Source of the DNA: Bacillus sp. OK048
GTDB lineage: Bacteria; Bacillota; Bacilli; Bacillales; Cytobacillaceae
Reading direction: 5' to 3'
Length of the DNA: 64,000 nt
Assembly: GCF_900103525.1 (NCBI RefSeq)
Contig: NZ_FNHN01000012.1
Location: forward strand, 89,393 to 153,392
The notes below the pieces were generated by a model. That model worked only from the letters and a program-made list of their open reading frames with translations. It searched no databases and was not told the DNA's origin. The translations under genes and the position numbers were made by a program. Position 1 is the first letter of the stretch, and each line of letters opens with the position of its first letter. Positions 24,495 to 33,719 of the stretch are shown piece after piece.

Positions 24495-26807
24495 TCAACA
24501 CTCATTATCAAAATGTATCGATGCAGCTTTATTTAATAATAAATCAGATTGCGTACTCGCATATAAATACAACCGATGCATCGGTCTTGTCATCGCTACG
24601 TATAACAATTTGATATCTAACTCTCCATCAGAGTAGGATTCTTCCAACGTTACAATCAATACAGCATCAAATTCCAATCCTTTTGAAAGATAAGAAGGTA
24701 AGATCACAACGCTGCCTTTTTTCATATCTTCTTTTTCTTCTAATAGCTGGATTGGAAGATTGCTATTTTCTAGCATTTTTTGTATCCGTATGCATTCGTT
24801 GTCGGTCCTTCCAATAATCGCAATCGAGTTAAGTTCTTCGTCCTTGAGTACATGGATATCGTTTTCAAGTGTTTCCCTTAGCTTTTGCAAATCGCCAGGA
24901 TCAATTTTAGTAAAGCGTGGTTTGTCCCCATGACGAATGACTGGTTCTACAGTTGGCAAGTCTTTACCCATAATCGAAAGAATGTCATTGGCTAGTTGCA
25001 TTATCTCGACAGTAGTCCGATAGCTCTTCTGCAAAGCATGATAATTGGCATTTGGGAAAACGTCCGTTACTAATGGTTCCCAACTGTTTAACCCGCGATA
25101 GGAATGAATCCCTTGGGCTAAATCTCCCACAATCGTAAATAGGTCGGTCTCAAACCCTTCTTTCATTGCAGCAAATTGAAAATAGCTATAGTCCTGAGCC
25201 TCATCAATGAAAATACTTTTCATTTTAAAAGGTTCTTCGATGCCTTCTAGTTTCGCCTTCATGTAAAATAACGGGGCTAAATCCTCTAGTTCCAGTGCCT
25301 TTTTTTCAAAGACTTTTTGACAGTACCGACTCAACTTCTTACATTCTATTTCTGAAAGAATAGGTGAATACTTTTGAATGAGTTCAGGAGAAGTCATCAG
25401 GTCCTTGTAAAGAGTAAAGATATCTTTTTTTACAAAAGGATCCATATAATTTTTTATCGCAACCTTTGATTCTTGCTCTACTGTCCGTAATCGTTTCTCT
25501 TTTAAATCCATGATGGTTACTACTTTTTCTCTTCTCTTATCTGTATCCATTCTTGTGCTATAAAGGGCCTTTTCTAATGCGTCATCATATTTACTATTAA
25601 TTTTTGTTAAGATTATTGATTTTTTTAGCCTTAAATCATTGGCCAATAAATTTTTAATTTTATCCAGTCGCTTATAAATCGGTAAGTATTGAAATTCTTT
25701 TAAAAATAATCTTTTGATTTTTGCGCCTTTCATGAGAAGGGATTTTTCAACGATAAAATCCTCTGAAGGAGCAAAGTTTATTTCGATTTCCCTCAAATAC
25801 CGATCTATGACTGCTTTAAATTCGAGAGAACCTTTATAACCAGAAATCCACTGTATCCATTTGGTTTTTTCATCCCCTTTTAAAAGGGCGATTAATTTTG
25901 AATTCGGAGATAATAACTTTATTTTTTTGCCCAAACAGTTTCTCATGAAATCACTATAGGTGGTTTGCTTAATTTTCTTTACTCCCAAGTCAGGAAGGAC
26001 TGCTGAAATATAATCAATAAACAATCGATTTGGTGCAAGGATCATTAATTTTTCTGGAGGAAATCGATATCCAGAAGAGTAGAGAAAGTAGGAAATTCTA
26101 TGGAGAGCGATGGTTGTTTTTCCACTTCCAGCAGCTCCTTGAACAATGATGGGGTGTTTGAGTGATGCGCGAATGACTTCATTTTGCTCATTTTGAATGG
26201 TGGCGACAATTTCGGTTAAGCGATTGTCTGCTTTTCCAGATAAGGTTTTTTGCAATAGTTCATCATGTGTGGTTAAATCGATATCTCGAATCTCTTTTAA
26301 AAAGCCTTCTTCAATTTCATACTGTCTTTTTAACGATAAATATCCACTTTGTAATTCACCATAGGCATCATAGGTAACATCCCCTAGCCGACCATCATAG
26401 TAAACACTTGCAATCGGAGACCGCCAATCGACAATAATGGGAATTTGATTGACTCGGTCAAATAAGGAAGCTTTTCCAATATACAATATTTCTTCTTCGG
26501 TATCACCTGAGTTTTTAAAATTAATTCTTGAAAAGTACGGTTTACCAATAACACTTGCTAACCTTTCCAACTCACTCGCCGCAAGTTCTAAATATTGAGC
26601 ATTTGTAAGAAGGGTCATATAGCTTAAACTACTATCTGAGGTATCAAGATTAGCAAAGGCTTCCTTCAGATTCTCAACATATTGTTCTTTATTCCCCTTC
26701 GACATTTCCAAAACATTTTTTATGTATTCCTTTGTAAACTCCAAACGCTCAATTTCTGTTTGATAATCCTTATGTTCACGAACTGATTTTTGTTTTTTTG
26801 TGCTCAT
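24495..26807 (-). CDS. helD: RNA polymerase recycling helicase-like ATPase HelD
   Basis: A 770-residue UvrD/Rep-like superfamily 1 ATPase, the length of B. subtilis HelD (774). HelD binds RNA polymerase and removes it from DNA after termination. The N-terminal arm is a helical hairpin (about 10-90). Walker A is GAAGSGKTT (224-232), Walker B is FIDEAQDYS and the SF1 C-terminal motif is LSKGLEFDAVLIVT. ATG at 26807 follows GAGGTGA with a longish spacer. It is monocistronic with two stacked terminators. Confidence 0.92.
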   Translation of the reverse strand: MSTKKQKSVREHKDYQTEIERLEFTKEYIKNVLEMSKGNKEQYVENLKEAFANLDTSDSSLSYMTLLTNAQYLELAASELERLASVIGKPYFSRINFKNSGDTEEEILYIGKASLFDRVNQIPIIVDWRSPIASVYYDGRLGDVTYDAYGELQSGYLSLKRQYEIEEGFLKEIRDIDLTTHDELLQKTLSGKADNRLTEIVATIQNEQNEVIRASLKHPIIVQGAAGSGKTTIALHRISYFLYSSGYRFPPEKLMILAPNRLFIDYISAVLPDLGVKKIKQTTYSDFMRNCLGKKIKLLSPNSKLIALLKGDEKTKWIQWISGYKGSLEFKAVIDRYLREIEINFAPSEDFIVEKSLLMKGAKIKRLFLKEFQYLPIYKRLDKIKNLLANDLRLKKSIILTKINSKYDDALEKALYSTRMDTDKRREKVVTIMDLKEKRLRTVEQESKVAIKNYMDPFVKKDIFTLYKDLMTSPELIQKYSPILSEIECKKLSRYCQKVFEKKALELEDLAPLFYMKAKLEGIEEPFKMKSIFIDEAQDYSYFQFAAMKEGFETDLFTIVGDLAQGIHSYRGLNSWEPLVTDVFPNANYHALQKSYRTTVEIMQLANDILSIMGKDLPTVEPVIRHGDKPRFTKIDPGDLQKLRETLENDIHVLKDEELNSIAIIGRTDNECIRIQKMLENSNLPIQLLEEKEDMKKGSVVILPSYLSKGLEFDAVLIVTLEESYSDGELDIKLLYVAMTRPMHRLYLYASTQSDLLLNKAASIHFDNEC

Positions 26808-26950
26808 TCTCTTTATTCGTCACCTCGCAATATGGTTTTCTAGTAAGAAATTCCGAAACGAAAAGAAACATCTACAATAGGTTTGCAGATGTTATCATTC
26901 ATATGGAGTTATATTTTACCATTTAGGAAGTGTGAATACAATATATTTGT

Positions 26951-27130
26951 TTACCCTTGGAAATAGAAAAGTGCAATTAGGAAAATTATTAAGCCAATTA
27001 ATAGAATCGGTCCCAAACTCGTAGTTAATACAAAGTAAATTCTAATATTGAGAAGTAAATTAATAATAAGGACGACAAGTATGCAAATAAGTAAAAAAAT
27101 CGTTAATTGGACATTTCTATTTCGATTCAA
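26951..27130 (-). CDS. Small two-helix membrane protein (59 aa)
   Basis: A short gene with start TTG 27128-27130, seven bases after AAGGGAGC. It has about 59 residues: an N-terminal polar stretch (NRNRNVQ), a first hydrophobic helix (LTIFLLICILVVLIINLLL), a short loop and a second helix (PILLIGLIIFLIALFYF), ending FQG. Two helices with a polar N terminus and a good ribosome binding site argue for a real gene. No family is recognised. Confidence 0.6.
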   Translation of the reverse strand: MNRNRNVQLTIFLLICILVVLIINLLLNIRIYFVLTTSLGPILLIGLIIFLIALFYFQG

Positions 27131-27298
27131 AGAATTTGCTCCCTTCTAGAAGCTATACAGGGACACTTCTTGTACCAAATACTTTCTTTTTTTATATAAA
27201 TATTTTACATTAGCTTGAAATATTCCAATCTACCCTTACCTGTACTGATTTCCTTAAAGATATGATAACGTAGAGTCTTAGACTTTCGGGAAGTACTA

Positions 27299-27335
27299 CA
27301 AAAAAATAGCGTCAATCCAATTTGGACCAACGCTG
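27299..27335 (-). terminator. Terminator of YiaA-like gene
   Basis: Minus strand GCGTTGGTCC-AAATT-GGATTGACGC (10 bp with G-U pairs) then TATTTTTTT. Confidence 0.7.
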
Positions 27336-27339
27336 TTCC

Positions 27340-27810
27340 TTACTCTCTTTCTCTTGCCCTTTGTGTATCTCTGATATTCTTTTGAACCGTTATGGCTGCA
27401 AATAAACTAAGAACAAATGACATTCCATAAAATCCCTTTTCGCTTAAAACAATACTTCCTGCATTGTATAAACCGATGCCCATTAATGAAATAGAAATAA
27501 TAAGTGCCAACCAACTAATTCCGTAATAAATATTCGTTACTGGTATTCCCTCATCTTTATCTCTAACTGCTTTTTGTAATGATACCGAGGCATAAAGTCC
27601 GAATACTAAAACTGCAAAATAATATCCTTTTTCGTTCAGCTGCATGTCTGCATTAAATAAGCCGATGAGATAGGCTGCAACACCAACCAATAGTGCTGCC
27701 CAAGAAGCCCCTATGAAAGCTGGAGTCGGTTCTCCCTCTTTCCTTTCTACTTTTAATTTTGGACCCTTTGGTTTTCCACTATCTAATAAAACCTCATTTT
27801 CATTAGACAT
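27340..27810 (-). CDS. YiaA/YiaB family membrane protein
   Basis: About 156 residues with two tandem YiaAB two-helix modules. Each has the repeat pattern F(I/Y)G(A/I)SW(A/L)AL, then a Gly-rich helix, then KGYYFAVLVFGLYASVSLQKAVRD or KGFYGMSFVLSLFAAITVQKNIRD. A charged cytoplasmic N-terminal tail precedes them. Function is unknown. The start at 27810 is chosen because GGAGGGG precedes it; the in-frame ATG at 27828 overlaps that site. Confidence 0.87.
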   Translation of the reverse strand: MSNENEVLLDSGKPKGPKLKVERKEGEPTPAFIGASWAALLVGVAAYLIGLFNADMQLNEKGYYFAVLVFGLYASVSLQKAVRDKDEGIPVTNIYYGISWLALIISISLMGIGLYNAGSIVLSEKGFYGMSFVLSLFAAITVQKNIRDTQRARERE

Positions 27811-27932
27811 TGAATATTTCCCCTCCATTTTAAATCTAAAAAAAATTTAGCACTACAATTACACTGAAGTGATCGCACCTAAATTTATTATATAGAAATT
27901 TCTGATAAATAAAAGATAAATTTCCCAGTTCG

Positions 27933-27965
27933 AAAAAAAGCGTCTCCGCAATTTGAAGAAACGCT
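27933..27965 (-). terminator. Terminator after 60-aa gene
   Basis: AGCGTCTC / GAAACGCT stem with T7 on the minus strand. Confidence 0.7.
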
Positions 27966-27994
27966 ACATGTTTGATAAGAGCTCTTTGTATGAA

Positions 27995-28177
27995 TTAGTA
28001 TATTTGTCTAAAATGATCCTTCAATTCTTTTTCTGTAAGAATGATTTTGCCGTCTAAATTCTTTGTTTGCAAAACGAACTCTTTAACACCAATAAACTCA
28101 GATTCAGATATTACAAAGAAGGTAGTTCCCTTTTTATATTGATCTCTGAAATTTGAAATTAATTTGTAACGTTTCAT
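27995..28177 (-). CDS. Small hypothetical protein (60 aa)
   Basis: A 60-residue basic, soluble protein (MKRYKLISNFRDQYKKG...). I do not recognise a family. ATG at 28177 follows GAGGTA with a proper spacer and a terminator follows the gene, so it is probably real. The beta/alpha character suggests a small globular fold. Confidence 0.65.
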   Translation of the reverse strand: MKRYKLISNFRDQYKKGTTFFVISESEFIGVKEFVLQTKNLDGKIILTEKELKDHFRQIY

Positions 28178-28412
28178 TTAAATACCTCAATTTCTGTGAT
28201 TCATTGCTATTTTATAGCTCAATTATGAATCATACAAGAAATTGATCAATCATAGGATCCCATGTTAACTTTTTGAAAAAAGATATTATATACAACAAGA
28301 GTCTTAAATTATTAATTTCCTTAAAAAGAGAAGCCGCCAAAGCAACTTCTTAAATGTAATGATTATAAATTTCTCTTTACAATGGGTGGGAGAATAATCC
28401 TAACCGATTATT

Positions 28413-30002
28413 TTATACATCAAGTCTGATTAATTTATCCTTTGCTTGTACGTTTCCTTCTTTGATTAAAACAACGTCTAAATATTGATCGCTATTGGTG
28501 ATGACAACAGGAGTTTTTAGATCATAGCCAGCAGCTTTAATGTTTTCAATGTCAAATTGAATCAGCAGGTCACCGCGCTTAACTTTGTCCCATTGTTTTA
28601 CCACAGAGGTAAAATGTTGACCTTTCAGATTAATGGTATCCACACCAACAAAAATTAATATTTCAGCACCATCTTCTGAGGTAATACCAATTGCATGCTC
28701 AGTTGGAAATAAAGTGGTAACCAAACCATCAACTGGTGAAATCACTTCCCCTTTTATTGGTTCAATGGCAATTCCCTTTCCAACTGTTTCCGTAGAAAAT
28801 AGTGGATCTGTAATTTTACTTAACGGAACAATTTCTCCACTCAATGGGCTAGAAATGGTTTCTCTTTTTACATTTCTTACTGTTTTAACAGGAGCTAAAT
28901 CATTCTTCCCTTCATATCCCAATAAAATGGTAAGAACCATTGCTATAATAAGTGAAGTTAATGTACCAAGTAAAAATAGTCCAATCGGTGTAAATACAGG
29001 GATAGACAAGAAACTCGGGAGAGCAAAACCAGTTCCTTTTACTCCTAGTGCTCCATTAATTGCACCACCAATCGCACCAGCAATCGCTACAATAATCATC
29101 GTTCTTTTGAAGCGCACGAGGATACCGTAGGTGATAATTTCAGTTGTACCGGCTAAGGCACTCGGAACAAGTCCAGATGCAGCAAGTGTTTTCAAGTCTT
29201 TATCTCTCGTTTTAAAAAAGACCCCTAATCCCATTCCCATTTGGGCAAAAGGAGCTGCAGCTACCATTGCACTTAGCGGATCTAATCCTGTGGCAGCTAG
29301 ATTGGCTAGGAAAATAGGGATAACTGCCCAGTGAAGTCCCAGTATTGTCAGGAATGACCAGGCGGAACCCATGACTGCCCCTGTCAGAATTCCACTTTTC
29401 GCACTTAAAAATTGGATCACCACGGATAAGCCTTCGCCAACATATGTACCAAAGGGGCCAAAGATTAATATGGTCAGTGGAACAATCACCACTAACGAAA
29501 TAAGGGGATTAATAAACATTTGTAAGTCTTTATAGATTACTTTTTTCAAAGACCTATCTAGTATTGAATAAATAGCAACAGCTATTAAGATTGGAAAAAC
29601 AGTCGAAGAATAATTCGCTAAAATAATCGGAACCCCTAAGAACGTTACATCTTGTGCCTTTGAGGTTACTAAATCTACATAATGCGGTTCCAAAAGTGCC
29701 GCACCAATGCTTCCTCCGACAAATCCATTAGCACCTAGTTTATTCGCCAAAGTAATCCCCAGAAAAACGGGAAAGAAATAAAAAATAGCATGTCCCGCTG
29801 CAGAAAGAATGGCATAGGTGCCGCTTTCATTCGAAAGCCATCCAAAGGTTGTTAATATTGTAAGCAAGGCTGAAATTAATCCAGAGCCAGCCAGTACCCC
29901 CAAAATAGGTGCAAAACTCCCACTGATAGCTCCTAAAAGTTTATTCATAAAGGTTTCTTTTTTTTCGGTTATAGCCTCACTTGAAGTAGTAACTACTGTC
30001 AT
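28413..30002 (-). CDS. PTS IIC-IIA protein lacking IIB, phospho-His replaced by Phe
   Basis: A 529-residue beta-glucoside/sucrose-type PTS permease. EIIC (about 20-365, ten or so helices) carries GTTEIITYG where the family has GITEPAIYG. EIIA (about 380-529) has the crr-type fold with PVDG, HAIGITSEDG (His436) and GQHF. The usual N-terminal IIB domain with its phosphocysteine is absent. The EIIA phospho-acceptor, normally in the pattern EILIHVGIDT, is Phe451 (EILIFVGVDT, codon TTT). The protein therefore cannot accept phosphate at that site as EIIA normally does. ATG at 30002 follows AAGGAG; a longer in-frame reading to 30119 has no ribosome binding site. It could be a facilitator, a sensor or a decaying gene. 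Confidence 0.87.
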   Translation of the reverse strand: MTVVTTSSEAITEKKETFMNKLLGAISGSFAPILGVLAGSGLISALLTILTTFGWLSNESGTYAILSAAGHAIFYFFPVFLGITLANKLGANGFVGGSIGAALLEPHYVDLVTSKAQDVTFLGVPIILANYSSTVFPILIAVAIYSILDRSLKKVIYKDLQMFINPLISLVVIVPLTILIFGPFGTYVGEGLSVVIQFLSAKSGILTGAVMGSAWSFLTILGLHWAVIPIFLANLAATGLDPLSAMVAAAPFAQMGMGLGVFFKTRDKDLKTLAASGLVPSALAGTTEIITYGILVRFKRTMIIVAIAGAIGGAINGALGVKGTGFALPSFLSIPVFTPIGLFLLGTLTSLIIAMVLTILLGYEGKNDLAPVKTVRNVKRETISSPLSGEIVPLSKITDPLFSTETVGKGIAIEPIKGEVISPVDGLVTTLFPTEHAIGITSEDGAEILIFVGVDTINLKGQHFTSVVKQWDKVKRGDLLIQFDIENIKAAGYDLKTPVVITNSDQYLDVVLIKEGNVQAKDKLIRLDV

Positions 30003-30136
30003 TTTTTTCTCCTTGTTTGAAGATTTTAGTGGAAGATAATTACGTATATTAGCTTTGTAAAGGAACTTATTTACAACAGTTCTAGTATATGTTGTCTTTT
30101 TCTTCATAAAATCATTCAACCACTATCAAGACGATA

Positions 30137-30178
30137 AAGTGCCAGGCACCATCCAAATTCGGACGGCACCTGGCACTT
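30137..30178 (-). terminator. Terminator of the oligouronide locus, GGTGCC hairpin family
   Basis: Minus strand stem AAGTGCCAGGTGCCGTCC against GGATGGTGCCTGGCACTT. It is 18 bp with three G-U pairs, so it is more stable as minus-strand RNA. It follows the cupin gene. Confidence 0.8.
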
Positions 30179-30180
30179 CT

Positions 30181-30498
30181 TCACTGCTTTAGCAAATCAT
30201 TTCTTAACGGGGTGAACGTGTCAATAATGGCACCGGCTTCTAATGCCCTCGCCCCATGCTTTGCCCCACCCGGAATAAAGATCGTTTCTCCAGGTCCGAT
30301 AATGGTGGTATCACCTTCGATGGTAAATTCAAATTTTCCTCTTAAACAGTAGGTAAACTGCTCGTGGGGATGGCTATGTTCATAACCCACGGCCCCTTCT
30401 TCAAAATGAACCTCCATCATCATGATCGAATCCCCTGGAGGAAAAATCTTTCTTTTTACACCTGGTTCTGCCGCTTCCCATGTGAGTTGATTACTCAT
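30181..30498 (-). CDS. kdgF: KdgF-like cupin (unsaturated uronate ring opening)
   Basis: A 105-residue single-domain cupin close to KdgF, which linearises 4,5-unsaturated uronates from pectin or alginate lyases to the open-chain keto acid. The pattern is conserved: VKRKIFPPGDSIMMMEVHFE, then GYEHSHPHEQFTYCLRG with metal ligands His41, His43 and Gln47, His81 in GAKHG and the C-terminal active-site motif IDTFTPLRND. ATG at 30498 follows GGGAGG. It lies 17 bases after the lyase gene, which agrees with processing lyase products. Confidence 0.88.
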   Translation of the reverse strand: MSNQLTWEAAEPGVKRKIFPPGDSIMMMEVHFEEGAVGYEHSHPHEQFTYCLRGKFEFTIEGDTTIIGPGETIFIPGGAKHGARALEAGAIIDTFTPLRNDLLKQ

Positions 30499-30515
30499 CT
30501 CTATACCTCCCGATC

Positions 30516-32795
30516 TTAATATGCTTTTGCTACTTCTACTCGGAATGTTTTTCCATTCTCCGTTAAGTATAAATGTACTCCATGATCCTGGTCATCCATA
30601 AAATACGAAACGTATTTCTTTTCTCCTTTACGGTTAGGAGTCAACAGTGTCACAATTCGATGACCTTTTGCTTTTTTCGTTGTGGCCTGAAGATGCCATT
30701 CTCTTGGTAATCCTTCCACTTCAGAAGGATCGACATCCTTGTACTCATTATTTTGGTCCAAATTCAAATCTCCTGAAGAACTGTAAATAAATCTTCCTTC
30801 GAGATCTGCCTTGTCCCCTGCAATCTTAAACACTTGGTCATTGATATCCATTTCATGTAAGGAATGCAGAAGCCAATTAACTCTTCCTGGCTGGTCCAAG
30901 TCGACGGAATCGACAATAACAAAATACGATTGATTAACAAAATAGATTTCTCTTACAAATTTATTTAAATAAGGAACAGTATGTTTGTAAGCGTTTGTGG
31001 CATCCTCTCGTACATAACTATATTCATCTTTTGATATCACTTCTAGTACAGCACCATTTGCCTGCTTATTAAGGATTTTATTTCCATCCGCATATTGACC
31101 AACACCATCGATTAAGAGGGAATTGTGAGAGATAGTCTGCCTTCTCCACTTTTTATGCATGGTACTATTAAAGCCTACATAATGGCCAGACCTGACCACC
31201 AGCGGCTCACCAAAAGCATGAAGGAGAAAACTATTCTGATCTCCATGACTATGACTCAATGACCCGTATGAACTGCTCTTTGTCAACAGCATAATGTGTT
31301 CCTCGGGTTGGTTCATCTTATCGTGAAAAGCCACCCAGCCGATATCCTTAAACCACTTGACCGGCTCAGCTTCTGCAGGGGGAATGGCTTCTACTTCAGG
31401 AAAATCATGAAGGTAAAGCATGTCATCGAACGGGAAATCCCACCAGCCATAATTGAAAAACTTTTGATCAGCTTCTGTATCCCATGCTTTTACCTGCTCG
31501 TAATACCATTGATACCAGCCATTACCGGTGACTCCTGCAAACTGGCGGATATTAAATGCGGTCTTCAATCCAGGGCGTTCGCCAAGATTGGATTGATCTC
31601 CAAAACTTGCGCGGCGTGTATCCTGACTATAACAATATAGAGGGAAGTCACCTGTACTTTGGAAAAACGGCCGATGATAGAAATCTAGATTCAGATAATT
31701 TTTCACCAGATTTAACGCATCTATCAAGTACGCCATCCCAGTTGTCCAATACATTCCACCTTCAGCCCAGCCGCCGTCTTTACCTCCCCATGGTGTGTAA
31801 AGACCTGCGTAATATTCAAGCGTGTAATCGAGCCATTCCTGTGCCTCCGGAGTATCATCCAGTAAGGCAATCGAGCAAGGAATGAGAACAGAAGACAATG
31901 AACGTACAGCATGACTGTCATATGGAACCTGATGAATCTTGGACCGTTTCATAACATGATCAGCCACTTGTTCAGTTCTTCTTCGTAAACTGTGACGAAC
32001 GAGACCTTTTTCTTCGGAAGATAAGTGATGGAATAGCCAATCATACCCCCAAGCCAGTGCAGTCACAATCCGGAAGGCAGACTCATCATTGTAATCTCTT
32101 GAAGTTGTTCCCTCTGTGTCCCAATTGGCCACATGTAAAAGCCATTCTTTTGCCCGCTTTAGAATCTTTTCATCATCAAGTAAGACACCTGCAACAGTCA
32201 AATGACGGATGGCATAAAGTGTTTCCTGGCAATCCATGTACATTTGTCTCCATAGCTTGATTACCCGCTTATTTTCTGGATAAGGGCTTGGTTCAGGCAT
32301 TAATTCTCGTTTCAGCCAGGGTGTAACTGACTTTTCGTAAAAGGTACTCCAATTACAGTGCTGTGGATTTTCTTTTATTTTCACTTTAAATTGCTCAACC
32401 TGGTCAGGTGATAACCACAACCGCGGGTGTGCAAGATTCACTTCTTTGTACCGCTCCTCTCTGCTAGGAAGAGGAGTATTAGGTAGATTTTCAGGAACAT
32501 CAAATTTCCGTGCTTCACTCCAATCTGTGGAGCCTACTAAGGAATATCGCCAATAGTAAGTGCCTGGTTTTAGCGGGCTGTTTGGTGTATAAAAGTTAAA
32601 CGGAATGTGTTCAATCGTTTTCGTCAGCTCTGGTGTAAACTCTTTATTTTGTGAAATTTGCATACTATATAGATCATTTTCTAATTGAACCGGCATCCAT
32701 GTAAACCGAGGCGGGTTCTCAATTAGGATCGTTTGTTCATCTGGAGAATATTTTACATCTAAGATTCCGCTTTCCGGTTGATAGATTGATTGCAT
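30516..32795 (-). CDS. Polysaccharide lyase family 15-like (heparinase II/III superfamily) oligouronide lyase
   Basis: A 759-residue lyase. Order: N-terminal beta domain (1-105), alpha/alpha toroid of DUF4962 type (115-430), then the heparinase II/III beta-sandwich (480-759). His295 (DSHAVRS), Tyr349 (GGMYWT) and His515 (SLSHSHGDQNSF) fall at a constant offset of 16 from the catalytic His311, Tyr365 and His531 I recall for the exo-oligoalginate lyase Atu3025. There is no signal peptide, so it acts inside the cell on imported oligosaccharides. The KdgF-like cupin follows at 17 bases. Alginate oligomers are the best guess; glycosaminoglycan oligomers are possible. Confidence 0.87.
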   Translation of the reverse strand: MQSIYQPESGILDVKYSPDEQTILIENPPRFTWMPVQLENDLYSMQISQNKEFTPELTKTIEHIPFNFYTPNSPLKPGTYYWRYSLVGSTDWSEARKFDVPENLPNTPLPSREERYKEVNLAHPRLWLSPDQVEQFKVKIKENPQHCNWSTFYEKSVTPWLKRELMPEPSPYPENKRVIKLWRQMYMDCQETLYAIRHLTVAGVLLDDEKILKRAKEWLLHVANWDTEGTTSRDYNDESAFRIVTALAWGYDWLFHHLSSEEKGLVRHSLRRRTEQVADHVMKRSKIHQVPYDSHAVRSLSSVLIPCSIALLDDTPEAQEWLDYTLEYYAGLYTPWGGKDGGWAEGGMYWTTGMAYLIDALNLVKNYLNLDFYHRPFFQSTGDFPLYCYSQDTRRASFGDQSNLGERPGLKTAFNIRQFAGVTGNGWYQWYYEQVKAWDTEADQKFFNYGWWDFPFDDMLYLHDFPEVEAIPPAEAEPVKWFKDIGWVAFHDKMNQPEEHIMLLTKSSSYGSLSHSHGDQNSFLLHAFGEPLVVRSGHYVGFNSTMHKKWRRQTISHNSLLIDGVGQYADGNKILNKQANGAVLEVISKDEYSYVREDATNAYKHTVPYLNKFVREIYFVNQSYFVIVDSVDLDQPGRVNWLLHSLHEMDINDQVFKIAGDKADLEGRFIYSSSGDLNLDQNNEYKDVDPSEVEGLPREWHLQATTKKAKGHRIVTLLTPNRKGEKKYVSYFMDDQDHGVHLYLTENGKTFRVEVAKAY

Positions 32796-32834
32796 CTATA
32801 TTCCTCCCACTCTATTTTAGGCATTTTATTTCAA

Positions 32835-33599
32835 TTATTTCATGAACATGCCGCCATTGATTTCAATCGTCTCTCCTGTAATAAAAGAAGCATATGGAGA
32901 TGTTAGATATAGAACCGCCCCACTGATATCCTTTGGAACGCCTCCTCGGCCCAATGGAATTTTTGCAACGGTTGCCTTTCGACCTTCTTCCGTATTGAAT
33001 GTAGCATGGAATTTTGTTTGATCCACAAAACCAGGTGAAAGTGAATTAACTCGTATTCCTGATGGTGCTAGCTCCTTTGCCAGACCTTTTGTGAAGGTAA
33101 TAATCGCTCCTTTTGTCGTTGCGTATGGCACTGCACCGGGTCCGCCTCCATCATGTGCAGCGACCGAGCTTAGATTGATAATGGTACCGCTTCCTTTTTC
33201 TTTCATGCCAGGAATAACCGCTTTGCTCATAAAAGCAGCCGATGTTAGATTCACATCGATGATCTTGCGCCATAAATCCATTGTCATATCTTCAATCTTT
33301 CTTCTCTCGACCAAATGACCTGCATTATTTACCAGAATATCAATTGTTCCTAGCTTTTCCTGCACTTCGGCTGCAAGTGCTTCAATCTGATCGATGTCCG
33401 TTACATCGGCTTGAAACATGATTGCTTCTCCGCCCTGCTCTTTTATCATTCGGATGGTCTCTTCTGCACCTTCTCGATTACTTAAATAATTCACGGCTAC
33501 CTTTGCCCCAATTGCTGCTAAATCAATCGCAATCGCCTGGCCAATACCGCCGCCTGCTCCTGTAACTAGTGCAACTTTTCCGCTAAGATCGAAACTCAT
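32835..33599 (-). CDS. SDR-family reductase (probable uronate keto-acid reductase)
   Basis: A 254-residue classical SDR. The cofactor motif is TGAGGGIG (13-20), then NNAG (91-94), catalytic Ser144/145, Tyr159 and Lys163 (YATTK), and PG near 190. In oligouronide loci such enzymes reduce 4-deoxy-L-erythro-5-hexoseulose uronate (DEH) or related keto acids, like KduD or alginate DEH reductases. That role is inferred from neighbours; sequence alone would read as a generic 3-oxoacyl reductase-like SDR. ATG at 33599 follows GGGGG. Confidence 0.85.
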   Translation of the reverse strand: MSFDLSGKVALVTGAGGGIGQAIAIDLAAIGAKVAVNYLSNREGAEETIRMIKEQGGEAIMFQADVTDIDQIEALAAEVQEKLGTIDILVNNAGHLVERRKIEDMTMDLWRKIIDVNLTSAAFMSKAVIPGMKEKGSGTIINLSSVAAHDGGGPGAVPYATTKGAIITFTKGLAKELAPSGIRVNSLSPGFVDQTKFHATFNTEEGRKATVAKIPLGRGGVPKDISGAVLYLTSPYASFITGETIEINGGMFMK

Positions 33600-33719
33600 A
33601 TCATTACCCCCTTATTATGATTAAAAACCAAAAATCAATTTGATTACTTCCATCTTATCAATTGCCATGCTACAGTTCTTCGGACTAATTTTAGACCTTG
33701 TTGGCTTTTTTTTAGACTT

